Part shown: positions 47,750 through 57,393 of the stretch, piece after piece
Layout: each line of letters opens with the position of its first letter
How positions within the stretch are numbered: the first letter of the stretch is position 1
From: Pseudozyma flocculosa PF-1
Lineage: Eukaryota; Basidiomycota; Ustilaginomycetes; Ustilaginales; Ustilaginaceae
Direction: 5' to 3'
DNA: 64,000 nt
Assembly: GCF_000417875.1 (NCBI RefSeq)
Contig: NW_006920869.1
Coordinates: forward strand, 799,759 to 863,758
Program-made: the position numbers and the translations under genes
Notes under the pieces: model-generated
Database searches by the model: none
What the model saw: only the letters and a program-made list of their open reading frames with translations
What the model was told of the DNA's origin: nothing

Positions 47750-49697
47750 TCACGCCTGCTCTCTTGAGAGGTAGTACTCTGCGGGTGGGAGCGGAGTGCG
47801 AAGATGGATGGAGGTCAGCAATGAACCGGCGGCGAGCACGAGCGGCGATGTTGGCCCCGTTCGCGACGCACCTTCTGCCTGGGCGATGCAGCGCATGTTG
47901 GCGCCGAGCTTGTTGATCGTCTCGATGTACTCGTCCTCTTCGATCGAGTCGTAGACGATTCCACCTCCTGTTGCGCGAGTGGAAGGGGACGTGGCGAAGG
48001 AACAGGGCCCGAGAGCGTCAGCGAGCTGCCCTGCGATGAGGAATCGAACCTGCACCTCGGACGGCCGACTCACCGGCCTGGAGGTAGGCGTTGCCGTCCT
48101 TGAAGGTCATGGTGCGGATGGCGATGCAGACGTCCATCTCCTTGTCGGCAAAGTCGATGCGTCCCACTGCGCCGGCGTAGACGCCGCGCTTCTCCTTTTC
48201 GAGCTCGCTGACGAGCTCAATGGCGCGAATCTTTGGCGCACCGCTGACGGTGCCGGCGGGGAAGATGGACCGCAGCGCATCGAAGCGCGACTTGTTGGGC
48301 CGCAGCAGCCCGGTGATGCGCGAGGTGAGGTGCATGACGTGCGAGAACTTCTCGACCTTCATAAACGACTCTACGGTCGTCGTCAGCGGGTCGCAGACGC
48401 GGTTGATGTCGTTGCGGGCCAGGTCGACGAGCATCACGTGCTCCGCCTGGTCCTTGATGGATCCCGTCAGCTGCGCCGCGAGCTCCTCGTCCTCTATCGA
48501 GCGGGCGAAGGGAATGCAAGGGGAGGGAAACGCGCTTGATCTGGTCAACAAGGCCTTTGCGCAGAATGTCCACCACCACCTTGTCCCTCTGTGCCGGCAT
48601 GGCGACTGCGTGGCACCCACCTTCGTCCGACTTGCCCCGCTTGACGGTGCCGGCGATGGCGTGGACGGCCACCTTGCCCTTTTCGATCTTGCACAACGTC
48701 TCGGGGCTGGCGCCGACGAGCTGGCAGTCTCCGCAGTCGACGTAGAACATGTATGGCGACGGGTTGACCTGCCGGAGGTGCCGGTAGCAGTTGAAAGGAT
48801 GGAGCGTGGTGCGCCTCTTGAGCCGCTGCGAGGGGACCGCCTGGATGATGTCGCCCTTGACAATGTTCTGCCGCAGGCTGGTGACGAAGCCCTCGTACCC
48901 GACCTTGCCGACGTTGGAGACGGCCTCCTGGCCGGGCAGGATGGGCGGCTGCACCGGCTGGAGCGTCTGTTCGGTCGAGAGCGTGGCGATGAGCGCCTTG
49001 ATCTTTGCGCAAGCGGCGTCGTAGAGCGACGCGATCTCGGTAGAGCGGTTCGAGCCGCCCGAGGTGGGGGCCGGTGGCAGGTGGAGGTGCGAGACGCAGT
49101 GGATGGTGTTGTAGATGTGGTCGAAGATGACGATGGTGTCGCAGAACATAAAGACGCTCTCTGGGATCCCGAGGACGTCCTTGAGGTCGCGCTTGGTGCG
49201 CGGCTCAAAGTACTGGACGCAGTCGTAGCTGATGTAGCCGATGGCGCCGCCTTCCGGGCGTGCGGAGCAACGAGAGACGAGGAGCGGCCAGAAGGGTCAG
49301 CGGCACGAAGGAGACACGGAGTGCGATGATGCATCCTTGACCTACCAGTGAAGCTGGGAAGGCCGGCGACGGGGATGTACTTGTACTTTGCCAGCTCGTT
49401 TTCGATGCCGACCAGCGGATCGCCCTCGACGTCGAGGCCGGGCCCTGAGCGGAGGATCTTGAAGGGATCTGCGCCGATGAAGCTGTAGCGCGCGATCTTC
49501 TCTCCGCCCGTCACGCTCTCAAAGAGGAAGCTGCGCTTCGCCGAGTCGGCGCCGTTCGAGAGCTTGAGGTAGGCGGTGACGGGCGTGAGGAGGTCCGATG
49601 GCAGGCTGGCAAAGACTGGGATCGTGTTGCCGGCGGCCGCAGCGCCAGACAGCTGGGCTTCGACCTCGGGAAGCGACGGAGAAAACTTGGACTTCAT
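47750..49697 (-). CDS. TRP2: Anthranilate synthase component I (TRP2)
   Basis: Makes anthranilate from chorismate, the first step to tryptophan. ATG is at 49695-49697. Exons: 49346-49697, 48621-49250, 48074-48493, 47872-47967 and 47750-47778 (TGA). The introns are 95, 127, 106 and 93 nt, all GT-AG. The spliced product is 508 residues, the usual length for the family. The N-terminal region holds the feedback-site type sequence [11 protein letters not shown]...SFLFESV. The catalytic part shows [71 protein letters not shown] and [16 protein letters not shown]. The end is [18 protein letters not shown] followed by a short tail from a 29-nt last exon. Divergent from SF3A1. A near-consensus Gcn4-type site lies upstream. 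Confidence 0.95.
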
Positions 49698-50388
49698 GGC
49701 GGAGGCAGCGCCGACGGAGGGGAGAGGATCGATGAGAGAAGAGGTGAGTGAGTGCGGCCGCTTCGACCGAGGGCGAGGCAACCTTTGTACTTACGGCGTT
49801 CATTGCGGTGGTGGGTGAGGAGGGCACGGTGCGTCCGGAAACGTTGCCTAAGGTTGTGTGTTTGCTGGCAGGCTGGCGATGCAATGCAGCGGAATGCCTG
49901 GTACGTGGGGTGCTGACGAGGGGCGAGGAGGTGGGTCGAATGGTAGCGGTCGCGGCGAAGGAGGTGGCCGAGTGGGTAGGGTAGGGCAGGCGTCGGCGGT
50001 GTTGGTCGTCGAGCGGCAGACGCCAGGTGACTCGCTCTTCGGAGCATCGATTGCCGCACCGCACCGAAATATGGGATCAGCAATCCCAGCGCGGGGCGGA
50101 GGCGGCGGCGGCGGCCGCCTTTCTTCTCGCCAACACAAAAAGCAAGAAAGGCGGGCCGAAAGGGGCAGTCAAAGTCATGCACCGGCCGGGGTAATCATCC
50201 AATCGGGAAGTCATCGGGGGGTCAATCGTTCCAGATCGAGGCAGCAACCCTTGTCGCTTTGTCCTCCACTCGACCCGCGCCGCTCCGTCTCTCCCATCAC
50301 CACCACCACCACCACCGCCATCGCTTGCAACGCCTTCCCGCTGCTGCGCATCTATCTCCGCACGTCCTCGTGCCCAGCACAACCCGCA
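49698..50388. promoter_or_regulatory. Divergent promoter, TRP2 / SF3A1
   Basis: The 691 bp between two divergent start codons. It contains TGACTCG at 50028-50034, one base off the Gcn4/CpcA site TGACTCA, about 330 bp from the TRP2 ATG. A CAC run (about 50298-50318) lies before the SF3A1 start. Roles are inferred. Confidence 0.55.
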
Positions 50389-52779
50389 ATGGCGCCCGCC
50401 TTGAACCTCCCACCGCCCTCCAAAGGCAACGCGGCAGACGGCGACACCCTCTCGCCCTCGCCCGCACCCGCGGCCAAGCCCAAGTTCTCCTCCGGCGGCA
50501 TCATCTACCCGCCCCCCGACATCCGCACCACCGTCGACAAGACCGCAGACTTTGTCGCCCGCGTCGGCCCCTCGTTCGAGGCAAAGATCAAGTCGGCAGA
50601 GAGCAACAACCCAAAGTTCAGCTTCCTCAACGATGATGACCCTTACCACGCCTACTACCAGCAGCGCATCCACGCCGCAAAGAGCGGCGAGGCGCAACCC
50701 ACACCACCGCCCACAGGCAGCGGCCAGGCACCAGCATCTGCCCAGAATGGCGCACCAGATGCCGAATCGGCCGGCCAGCAGCAGTCCGAGCTAGACCAGG
50801 CGCCCGAGGAGCCGGATCCGTTCGAGTTCTCGGCCGATCTGCCCAACATCACTGCCATCGACCTTGACATCATCAAGCTCACCGCCCTCTTCACCGCCCG
50901 CAAGGGCCGGTCCTTTGCGTCGGCGCTGCAGGCGCGGGAGGCGCGCTCGTTCCAGTTTGAATTCCTTCGCCCCTCGCACTCGCTCTACGGCTACTTCAAC
51001 CGCCTCGTCGAGCAGTACCAAAAAGTGATGCAGCCGCCCGCTGAGCTGCTCGAAAAAGTCAAGCTCGGAGCCTACGGCACCACTGACGACCACGCTAGGT
51101 CCTTGATCGGCATCGGCGCCGGGGGAGCCAGGCCGCGCCTGCTCGAGGAGGCCAAGAAGCGGGCTCAATTCGAGAAGTGGTCCCGCGAGAAGCGCAAAAA
51201 GGCAGACGAGTTGGAAAAGCAGCAGCAGGCCGCGTTCGACGAGATCGATTGGCAGGACTTTGTCGTCGTCGGCACCGTCGAGCTGACCGACGCCGACCAG
51301 CACGTCGACTTGCCGCCGCCGCGCTCGCTGCGCGAGGTTGAGAGCATGACGATGGCGCAGAAGCGCATGGCCGCCATGATCATGGAGACCGAAGGTGGAG
51401 CCGCGGGAGAGGAAGAGATCGAGGAGCTCGACATGCCGGGCAGCACATCCACGCGGCCTGCCGCCAGCACAAGCACTAGCGCCGCCGCCGCCACCACCGT
51501 CAAGAAGCAGGAGGAAGAGGACATGGAAATGGAGATGGACAACAGCGGCGACGAGGGTGCCGCCCCCCCTGCTGCCGCCTCTGCTGCCCCACAAACCGAC
51601 GTCAAGCGTGCCGACGGTGCGGCGCCGATCAAGATCCGCAAGGACTACGTGCCGCGAGGCATCGTCGGACGCCAACAGGGCCCGCAGATGACCCAATGCC
51701 CCGTCTGCGGCGAGCAGATTGCCGTCGACGAGATGGCCGAGCATGTCCGCTTCGAGCTGCTCAACCCCAAGTACCGCGAGCAGCGTGCCGAGCTCGAGGC
51801 CAAAAAGGCGCAGCAGGCGGCACTGCAGGCGGGAGCCGACCCCACCCACTTCCTGCGCCAGTTTGCCTCGTCGAGGACCGACATCTTCGGCACCGAAACC
51901 GAAGAGGCAGCACGGGCACGGCGCGAGGCCGAGGAGAAGCGCCTGGCGCGCGAAAAGGAAAAGATCATCTGGGACGGCCACGCCCGCAGCCGCGAGGTGG
52001 CCAAGGACATGTACCAGAAGAACAAGGACCTCGAGGACCAGATGAACCAGCTGCACCGCAAGCCCACAAAGGCCCCGGCGCCGAGCTACGGTCCACAATT
52101 TCCCGTCCCGGCAGATGGAGCAGACGACGATGCGGCGCCGGCCAGCACCGTACCTCTGGTGCCGCCACCTGGTTCCAGCCTGCCACCGAGGCCGCTGCTA
52201 CCCGGCGAGGTTCCACCAGCAAAGTCACCCAACGACGCCGCATCAGGCTCGCCGGCTCCCGCGCCGGCACCCCCGACGATGCACCCTGCCCGCATGGCTG
52301 CGCTTGGACAGGGAATTCCGTCAGATGCCTCGCCCGTGTCGGGGCAAAAACGACCTGCCGACGGAGAACCGGCCGGACAGCCTCCGCAGCAACGACCGGC
52401 GCTCGACGGCCCCGCGGGCTCGGCCTCGCCTCAGGCGCCGCCGGCAGAAGAGGGCCTGACAAAGTCCTCGGACGGGAAGCTGCACCCGGAGGTCGCTTGG
52501 CTCGCCGCGCATCCAGAGCCAGTCAAGGTCAAGGTGCGCCTCCCCGACGCGCCTTCGGTCTCGTCGCACGCCGACGGATCGGTCCTTGACTTTGAGATCG
52601 CCCCGACGGCGTCGATGGGCAGCATCCGCGACTGGGTGCACGCGTCAGTGCTGCATGCCCAGATTGGCGCGAGCCGGCTCAAGCTGAGGGTGGGCGGTCG
52701 GCCCGCGACGCTCAAGAGCACCGCGGCCAGCTGGAACCTGGTCGAGGGCGACGAGGTCGAAATTGCGCTGGGGAAGTGA
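50389..52779 (+). CDS. PRP21: Splicing factor 3A subunit 1 (SF3A1/Prp21)
   Basis: Part of the U2 snRNP SF3a complex needed for pre-spliceosome assembly. Single exon, ATG 50389, TGA 52777-52779, 796 residues. Two SURP modules are seen: residues about 45-95 (TVDKTADFVARVGPSFEAKI ... DPYHAYYQQRI) and about 165-215 (LTALFTARKGRSFASALQAR ... YFNRLVEQYQKV). A Prp21-type charged middle region follows (RAQFEKWSREKRKKADELEK, then EIDWQDFVVVGTVEL). Next come a CPVCGEQI motif with DEMAEHVRFELL, a Lys/Arg/Glu-rich helix (FGTETEEAARARREAEEKRL) and a Pro-rich stretch. The C-terminus is a ubiquitin-like domain (about 715-796: VKVKVRLPD ... LKLRVGGRPATL ... LVEGDEVEIALGK). This longer form with a ubiquitin-like end matches animal SF3A1 and most basidiomycetes rather than the short budding-yeast Prp21. 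Confidence 0.94.
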   Translation: MAPALNLPPPSKGNAADGDTLSPSPAPAAKPKFSSGGIIYPPPDIRTTVDKTADFVARVGPSFEAKIKSAESNNPKFSFLNDDDPYHAYYQQRIHAAKSGEAQPTPPPTGSGQAPASAQNGAPDAESAGQQQSELDQAPEEPDPFEFSADLPNITAIDLDIIKLTALFTARKGRSFASALQAREARSFQFEFLRPSHSLYGYFNRLVEQYQKVMQPPAELLEKVKLGAYGTTDDHARSLIGIGAGGARPRLLEEAKKRAQFEKWSREKRKKADELEKQQQAAFDEIDWQDFVVVGTVELTDADQHVDLPPPRSLREVESMTMAQKRMAAMIMETEGGAAGEEEIEELDMPGSTSTRPAASTSTSAAAATTVKKQEEEDMEMEMDNSGDEGAAPPAAASAAPQTDVKRADGAAPIKIRKDYVPRGIVGRQQGPQMTQCPVCGEQIAVDEMAEHVRFELLNPKYREQRAELEAKKAQQAALQAGADPTHFLRQFASSRTDIFGTETEEAARARREAEEKRLAREKEKIIWDGHARSREVAKDMYQKNKDLEDQMNQLHRKPTKAPAPSYGPQFPVPADGADDDAAPASTVPLVPPPGSSLPPRPLLPGEVPPAKSPNDAASGSPAPAPAPPTMHPARMAALGQGIPSDASPVSGQKRPADGEPAGQPPQQRPALDGPAGSASPQAPPAEEGLTKSSDGKLHPEVAWLAAHPEPVKVKVRLPDAPSVSSHADGSVLDFEIAPTASMGSIRDWVHASVLHAQIGASRLKLRVGGRPATLKSTAASWNLVEGDEVEIALGK

Positions 52780-53480
52780 GGGATGAGGCGGTATTGCGCA
52801 GGGGATGGCGGAGGGGAGGATGGTGGTATCGAAGGAGTCGCCTCGACCTCCCTTTGTTCCTCTGGTCATTCGCACTTTTTGTTCCGCCTCGACCAGACCC
52901 TTTGCTCACAATGTCACCGCTGCACGACGCCTATCCCTACCCTCGTCCGCGTCTGCTGCTGTGCGTTCACCGCTCGCGGTCCTCGTTGAAAGTTGGCCGC
53001 GCGAACAAAGGGCAAGCAGCCCTGGCCTGCTCGTCGGCAGGCCGCTTGGGGCTGTGGGGGGCAAGGGCGGATATGGGACCCATCACCATCCTCATCTATC
53101 CCAACCCTCATCACCATCCACCCGCCCCCACCTTCGACAGAGGCCGGACCTCGTCCCTCGCTCCACACTCTCGTCCCACTCCTTCTTGCTGGCAAGAAAG
53201 GCTCAACCAGGCGGACGAGCTCCACTCCCTGCGCTGGTCGTACAAAAGAGCATCGTCGCCCATCATACCTTCGTTTGGACTTCATCTGGCCGCCGTACGC
53301 ACGGATACCTTCTCTTCGCCCCGCCCCCTTCTCGCACATTCACCCCAACCTCGCACTCAACCCACCAACACCACCTCTACGACCACCGTCCGAGGCGTGG
53401 AAAACCTTCCTTCCTCTCGTCCTCGTCGACCTTTCCCGCAAGCACACACGCGTACGCCAGCGTTGTGCGACTCCGCCGAC
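52780..53480. other. Intergenic region downstream of SF3A1
   Basis: 700 bp with a CT- and CA-rich character toward its right end, like a fungal 5' leader before the ORF at 53481. The frame is open through it but is not credible as protein. Confidence 0.5.
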
Positions 53481-54095
53481 ATGAACGTCATCCTCGCTCC
53501 CCACTTTTCCCTGTCCGGTCGGGACGGCATGGTGCTATCGCTCAACGGCGTCCACGTCTTTCGCTTGCACCAGCCCGCCTGGCTGATCACAGGCTGGACC
53601 AACGCAAGCGGCAGCGGTAGTACAGACACCGCCTCTTCCACCTCGACGTCACCCGAGGCGGGCGCGGCAGAGACGCCGACCGAGTTCTTCCGCCCTTCGC
53701 AGCCTCCAGCCTCGTCGTGCCAGACGATGATGATGCATAACCCCTCGACCGCCTCGGCGACGGCGCGCATATCCTTCCCCTTCCTCGGCCTGCGGTCCTC
53801 GCACTCGACGCAATTCTCCTTCCAGCCCTCGCCGCGCACCGCCATGGCCATGACGGGCGTGGACACGTCGCTCGTCTTCGTCTTCCCGGCCTACCCGCGC
53901 CTATCGCGCTTCATCTCGGCCTCGGTCATCTCGCTCGTCGTCGCTGTGCTCTGGCAGCTGGGTTGGCCCCAGTCAGTCGCTGCCCGACTCCTCCGCCTCT
54001 ACTCGACCCTCAAGTTTCCCACGTTTCGCTTCAAGTCGAGCCTTTTTCGCCTCCTGCTCGGCTTTAGTGCGGAGACGGATCTCCTGTACTTCTGA
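53481..54095 (+). CDS. Hypothetical protein, 204 aa, overlapping the APN1 3' end
   Basis: ATG 53481 to TGA 54093-54095. The start sits after a CT-rich leader. The N-terminus reads MNVILAPHFSLSGRDGMVLS. A Ser/Thr-rich middle follows, then FVFPAYPRLSRFISASVISL and a hydrophobic segment (SASVISLVVAVLWQLGW) that could span a membrane. No family is recognised. Its last 123 bases overlap the coding end of APN1 on the other strand, so the C-terminal part may only be open because APN1 codes there. A real gene is possible but unproven. Confidence 0.4.
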   Translation: MNVILAPHFSLSGRDGMVLSLNGVHVFRLHQPAWLITGWTNASGSGSTDTASSTSTSPEAGAAETPTEFFRPSQPPASSCQTMMMHNPSTASATARISFPFLGLRSSHSTQFSFQPSPRTAMAMTGVDTSLVFVFPAYPRLSRFISASVISLVVAVLWQLGWPQSVAARLLRLYSTLKFPTFRFKSSLFRLLLGFSAETDLLYF

Positions 54096-55781
54096 GAGGA
54101 GCGCGTGCGCCGTCGTCCACGTCGTCGGGTCCGGCGGAAGCCCTTGGAGGGAGTACTGCAAGCGGGGTGCAGGGTGTTGGCAAGGGGCAGCATGTCACCG
54201 GGGAATACAACATAACTTATCAGCCGGTCTGCGCAGAGGATACGGCCGCAACGGACACGTACCAGGGCAGCCACCTCTCGCTTCCACACCTCGTGCATGG
54301 CGCTGTCGTCGCCGCCTGGCGTCTCGAGGATGAGCGGGATGCCCGCAAAGCGCTCGTCGTTCATCAGCGCGTAGAAGGCGAACAGGCCGAGGTGGCCCGC
54401 GCCAATGTTTTCGTGCCGGTCCTTGTGCGACCCCAGCGGCGTCTTGCTGTCGTTGAGGTGGACCGCCTTGACGAACTCAAACCCGACCGTCGACGCGAGC
54501 TGGGACATGGTGGCGTCGTACGCCTCTCGGCTCGTCATGTCGTATCCGGCCGCGAAGGCGTGGCACGTATCGAGGCAGATGCCGACGCGCGACTTGTCCG
54601 TGACGTTGCCTGTGAAGCGACCAACGCATTGCGGTCAGACGATGCTGTTCGCACGGGAAAGCTGACGGCGACTCGGACGACTCACCGATGATGTCTCTGA
54701 GCTCCTCGAAGGTGCCTCCGATGAGGTTGCCGGCACCCGCCATGTTTTCGATGAGGATAGTGACACTCTTCGTCAGCCCGTGGGCCTTGTTGATGGCGTC
54801 TGCGATGTTCCGACAGCCCTCTTCCTTTGTACATTCGCCAACCGTGCTGCCGGGATGGAAGTTATAGAGGGCGACGCCGAGCGCCTCACATCGCTGCAGG
54901 TCGTCCATGAAGGCCTCAAACGACTTGGCCCGCTTGGCCTCGTCCGGATTGGCAAGATTTATCAGGTAGCATCCGTGCGGCACGACGTGCGGCGCGCCGT
55001 AGCCGTGCTCCTTGGTGCGCACGTGGAACTGCGACGTGTTGGTATCGGTCAAGGGCTTCGAGGCCCACTGCATCTTTGGCCGGACAAAGAGGGAAAAGGC
55101 GTTACCGCCAATCCGGAGGGCGTTTAGCGGGGCATTCTCGACGCCACCGGCGGACGAGATATGTGCGCCGACGTGGTGCGTGGATCCCAGGATGCGCGGA
55201 GGGAAGATCTCGGGCGATGCGTCGGCGGCGGCGCGCTTCCTGCTTCGCCGCTGCTTGGGCTTGACATCGGGGTCGTCGGGAGCGTCTAAGGAGTCCTCTT
55301 TCTTGACCGCGCGGGCTACCGTCCCGTCGTCGGCATCGCCCTTGATCGACGCGGCATCCTCCTGCTTTACCCGGCGGGCGGACGGCTCGGCGTTGCCTGC
55401 GACCTTGCGGCGCTTCCGCGGTGATCGTTTGACCGAGTCGAGCGGCTCGACGCGCGACTGCTCTTCGTCCTCGCGCTTGACATGGGCATCGTCACCAACC
55501 GCAGCCTGGGCAGAGTTGGACTTTGCACTTCGATGATGGGATGGTGATGCCGAGGCAGACGAAGATACACTGGCGGCCGCGGCCGCGACGGCGACGGTGG
55601 CGGCGGTGAACTGGGATTGCAGCCTGACGACGGGCCGACTGACCCTGCCGCTCCGTGTGGCTCGTGGTTCGGCCGACATGCGTGCGGTGCGCAGAACGTG
55701 CGACGATGCCGAGAACCGCAGAGCCGCTGCTGCTGCTGCTGCTGCTGCTGATGCCACTGCGAAGGGGCCAGACGGTCTCAT
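53973..55781 (-). CDS. APN1: AP endonuclease APN1 (endonuclease IV family)
   Basis: Cuts DNA at abasic sites in base-excision repair, in nucleus and mitochondria. ATG is at 55779-55781. Exon 1 is 54686-55781, exon 2 is 54263-54609, exon 3 is 53973-54155 (TGA). The introns are 76 nt (GTGAGT...ACAG) and 107 nt (GTACGT...GCAG). The product is 541 residues. The endonuclease IV core starts near residue 200: GSTHHVGAHISSAGGVENA, YNFHPGST, ILIENMAGAGN, GICLDTCHAFAAGYD, VKAVHLNDSKTPLGSHKDRH and LETPGG, which carry the metal-binding His, Glu and Asp residues. About 170 extra N-terminal residues hold basic nuclear-type signals (KRSPRKRRKV, KPKQRRSRKR). The first 34 residues (SAAAAAAAAALRFSASSHVL) look mitochondrial. 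A second ATG at 55677-55679 (MSAEPRATRSGR) would omit them. Confidence 0.93.
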
Positions 55782-57393
55782 GAACGTCGGGCGAGGGGGG
55801 CAGGGACCGGGATCGTCGGCGAAAGGCAAGCCAGAATGTCAGCCTACGCGCCCTCGCTCGTTGGGTTGGTCGAGCAATGGCGCGCCAGAATCGGATCCGA
55901 GTCGCCCGAGTGCCAAGCCCGAAGGAAAAAGGGTCGGGCGCGCCAAGACAAAGAGGCCGCAGCCACGCCTTTGGCACACGCGCGGCCTGGCTGTCAAACA
56001 GCGGAAGCAACGTTACGATCCCCGCTCCCTCGATGCCAAGACCCCTCCTCCTCTCCTCCCCCTCGTCGCTCGTCCTTCAAATGCCTTGCTTGCTAGCCAG
56101 TCGATCAGAGGGGCACGGCACCCCAGGCACCCTCTACGGTAGTCATGCCAGGAGCACGGCGGAATATCGTCGGTCCTCGCCACTTGCTTGCTTCTTGGCA
56201 GCCCCGCGACGTTTCTCTTGGCGGCTAAGTTACGTACTGTAGGCACTCTGCTCAGCTCGAGGCGACAAAGTGCTCGCCGGCCTGCAGACACGGGCGTCGC
56301 GGCGTGGCGAGGCGCGAAGAGGCGTGGCAAGGTGCCAAGAACCGCGAACACTGTGCATCCACATCGGCTGCCGCTCTCCTCTCTCCGCTCCCCTCGCTGG
56401 CCCTTTCCGCCCACTGCAACATCGCCTTCTTTGTGCCAAAATAGCATCACATCGACGCCAAGGTGTGTGCGCCGAGGCCGTCGTCGCAGTGCGGCTGCGC
56501 TTGATGAATTAGCCGACGGGAGACCCAGGGGGATCGACAGGGGCGACCGCCTGTGCCTTCCTCTCCTGCCCGTTCCTCTGGAATGCCTCCCTCAAGGTCT
56601 TGGCAAGGTCCAGTACCGACACGAGGCGGGGAGCCGTAACCTTGAGCAGGCGAGGTTGTCTTGAACGGAACCGGATCCCCGAGGCTTTCCGGCAATGGCA
56701 TCCGTGACGGAGCGCGCGCGCTCTTTTCCATCCTCGCCACAGCACGATGTAGGCAAGGTAGTTAACGCAAGCATCCCGTACCAGCTTCCACGTTGTGGAC
56801 CGTCACCGAGCGCAAATTGCCTCGCAATATTGATCAAGAATGGAAGGCGGAGGGCGCTCCAAACGCCTTTCCAGCTCGTCCAAACGGGGACGAGGGCCGG
56901 CAATGAAGCGGGTCTTGGCTCCCCCTGTCGACGGCAAGCGCCTCGGTCGGGTAGCGTTACGTGCCGATCCAGTACGTTCTTGGCTTCAAAGTGCTCCATC
57001 TGCATCCCGTCACAGGTATTGTTCGCTCGTTGCGCCTTCGTTTGTCGAGAAGGGTTCCACGATGTCTCCCCGCATCCATCCGTGCTGCTGCTTGCCGCCT
57101 CGTCGTGTTTGCCAAGCCTCCGCCCTTGCCTCCCGGACCTTTCCCCTACCCTCGCTCCGCCCGTTGCCTCGTTCCAGCACGTACGCCGTGCGCGCCCTCC
57201 GCCCCCGTCTGTGCTCGCTGTTCTCCCCTCGGTGCTGTGACTGTGGCTCCATCTCAAAAGCCTCGAAGGCTTCTTCAAGGACGGTCGTCGTCTCCCTCTT
57301 GACCTTTAACACAGAACCTTTGTCTCCCCACCACACTCATTTTTCCGTCCCCCCGCATCACCACCGTAACCCCTCCTTCCTCCCAGCACCGAC
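55782..57393. other. Intergenic region between APN1 and the MAG-like gene
   Basis: Divergent starts, 1.6 kb apart, so it holds both promoters. No supported gene inside. The right end (about 57300-57393) is pyrimidine-rich leader sequence. Confidence 0.55.

Noticed and set aside
48040..48060. tRNA-like T-arm sequence (minus GGTTCGATTCC)
   Set aside because: The flanking bases form only three of five T-stem pairs, there are no matching acceptor, D or anticodon arms, and it lies in a TRP2 intron.
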